A stretch of 64,000 bases of DNA, from contig NC_071389.1 in assembly GCF_022682495.2 (NCBI RefSeq), positions 178,188,056-178,252,055 of the forward strand, read 5' to 3'. This DNA comes from Desmodus rotundus. Lineage: Eukaryota > Chordata > Mammalia > Chiroptera > Phyllostomidae. The position numbers and the translations under genes were made by a program. Below the pieces are notes generated by a model. The model did not search any database. It saw only the letters and a list, made by a program, of their open reading frames with translations, and was not told where the DNA came from. Positions 62,770 through 64,000 of this stretch are shown here, one piece after another (positions within the stretch are counted from its first letter, which is position 1; each line of letters begins with the position of its first letter).

Positions 62770-63590
62770 TTGGCCTGCGGTATCATTGTATTGGAGTTTC
62801 CGGTGTGCAGCATAGGGGTCAGACCCTTGTACAACGTATGAAGTGATCCCCGAATAAGCCTACTCCCCACCCAACACTCTGTTTGATTATTTGAATACTA
62901 TTGACTATATTTCCTATCCTTTACATCCTCATGACAATTTTGTAACTATGAACTTGTAGAATTATCTTTTAGAACTTCTCATATGCAGCAGGGTTAGATT
63001 TCAATGGAAAGTTTTACAATCTGTGCTTTATTTGTTACCTTTTCCCCCTTGAAGAACATTTAAGATCCATGTCTTAGTAAATTTCAATTCTACAATAAAC
63101 TTCAAGTATACAATACAGTGTTATCAACTGTAGCCACCATGTAATACATTAGATCCTTAGGCTCCTTCCTCTAATAAGTGAAAGTTATAACCAACTTTTA
63201 CCAACTTCTCCTTATATTCTTACTCCCGGCCCCTGACAACCACTGTTCTCTGAATTTGTTATTTTTAAATTTCACATGTAAATGATACCAGGCAGCATTA
63301 GTCTTTCTTTGTCTCACTTATTTCACTAAGCAAAATGCCTTCAGGTTCATCCTGGTCACCAATGAGAGAAATTTCTTTTCGTCATGGCTGAATAATAATT
63401 CATTGTGTGTGTATGTGTGTGTAGAACTTCTTTAACCCATTCCTCCATTACACACACTTGGTTGCTTTCATGTCTTCATTACGGTGAATAACGCTCCAAA
63501 GAACCTGGGAAGACAGATACTTCTTCATAACAATTGTGTCACTTTGCATATGTACCCAGAAGTGGGATTGCTGGAGCACATGGTACTTAC
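62770..63590 (-). mobile_element. Old LINE-1 3' part, antisense, unit 3
   Basis: Orthologue of 40,480-41,295. Confidence 0.6.
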
Positions 63591-64000
63591 AATTATAACT
63601 CACTACCTATAACACATAAACATTTGCTCTTTTCTTGATACAATATGAGATGGATGAAAATAATTCCATTTGATACATACTAGGTGGCTCACATTTAATG
63701 TTTTAGTTCTTCCGAGATTCATGTGTCTTTTAACTTGTGTTTTCAAAACTACTTTTTCTGCCCTCCCCAACTTTGGTTAGGTTAAATTTTTTAAAATTAC
63801 ATTTGTTTCCATCCTACATAGTTATATGTTGGCTTTTGTCACTTAAAACAGGTATTTCTTTTTAAAAAGATATTTAATTTAATTTTTTTATTCAGTTACA
63901 ATTGACTGCATTTTCTCTCCATCCCTCCACTCCACCCCAGCCAGTACCACCTCCCTCCCCCACTTCTACACTCCCCCTTGATTTATCCTTGTGCCCTTTA
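63590..64000 (+). other. Start of a fourth tandem unit
   Basis: The last 410 bases match the upstream region of gene 3 (41,297-41,700), including the short antisense L1 tail, better than that of gene 2. The unit is cut by the window end before any exon. Confidence 0.8.

Noticed and set aside
1..64000. CRISPR arrays, operons, tRNA or rRNA genes
   Set aside because: None seen. The direct repeats are long tandem units and mobile elements of a mammalian genome; tRNA-like boxes belong to SINEs.

Overview
This is a mammalian genomic window, most likely from a bat. The density of LINE-1 fragments, tRNA-derived SINEs of the bat Ves type (B-box, CT-rich tail, short A-rich end) and intron-rich genes rules out prokaryotes. 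The species cannot be named from the sequence. The genes are natural-killer-complex C-type lectin receptors of the NKG2 (KLRC) family, arranged as a tandem array on the + strand.

Layout: 1-4,800 is a left flank of nested L1 fragments, a Tigger/MER44-like remnant and a dead mariner transposase. From about 4,990 the array begins. Gene 1 (7,682-16,129) is a complete six-exon inhibitory NKG2A-type gene with two ITIMs and an uncharged membrane segment. Gene 2 (26,482-33,877) and gene 3 (44,309-53,460) have no ITIM and carry an arginine in the membrane segment, the layout of activating NKG2C/E-type receptors. A fourth unit begins near 63,590, so another gene is expected about 2.6 kb beyond the right edge.

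The most interesting observation is structural. In genes 2 and 3, intron 2 holds a second, diverged copy of intron 2, a decayed stalk exon and most of intron 3. The simplest reading is an ancestral fusion: exons 1-2 of an activating paralogue (type B) joined to exons 3-6 of an inhibitory-type paralogue (type A), followed by tandem duplication. Later, a 786-bp tract covering exons 5-6 was made nearly identical between genes 1 and 2 (one mismatch), consistent with gene conversion. Both processes would keep inhibitory and activating receptors matched in ligand-binding domain.

Each unit also carries a syntaxin-7 processed pseudogene antisense in intron 4 and the same set of SINEs and L1 pieces downstream. 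Insertions private to one unit (a half-L1 in the gene 3 3' UTR, a solo LTR, an L1 tail in intron 2) date events after duplication. Exon borders were read by eye from splice sites, phase and family alignment; no RNA evidence was available.
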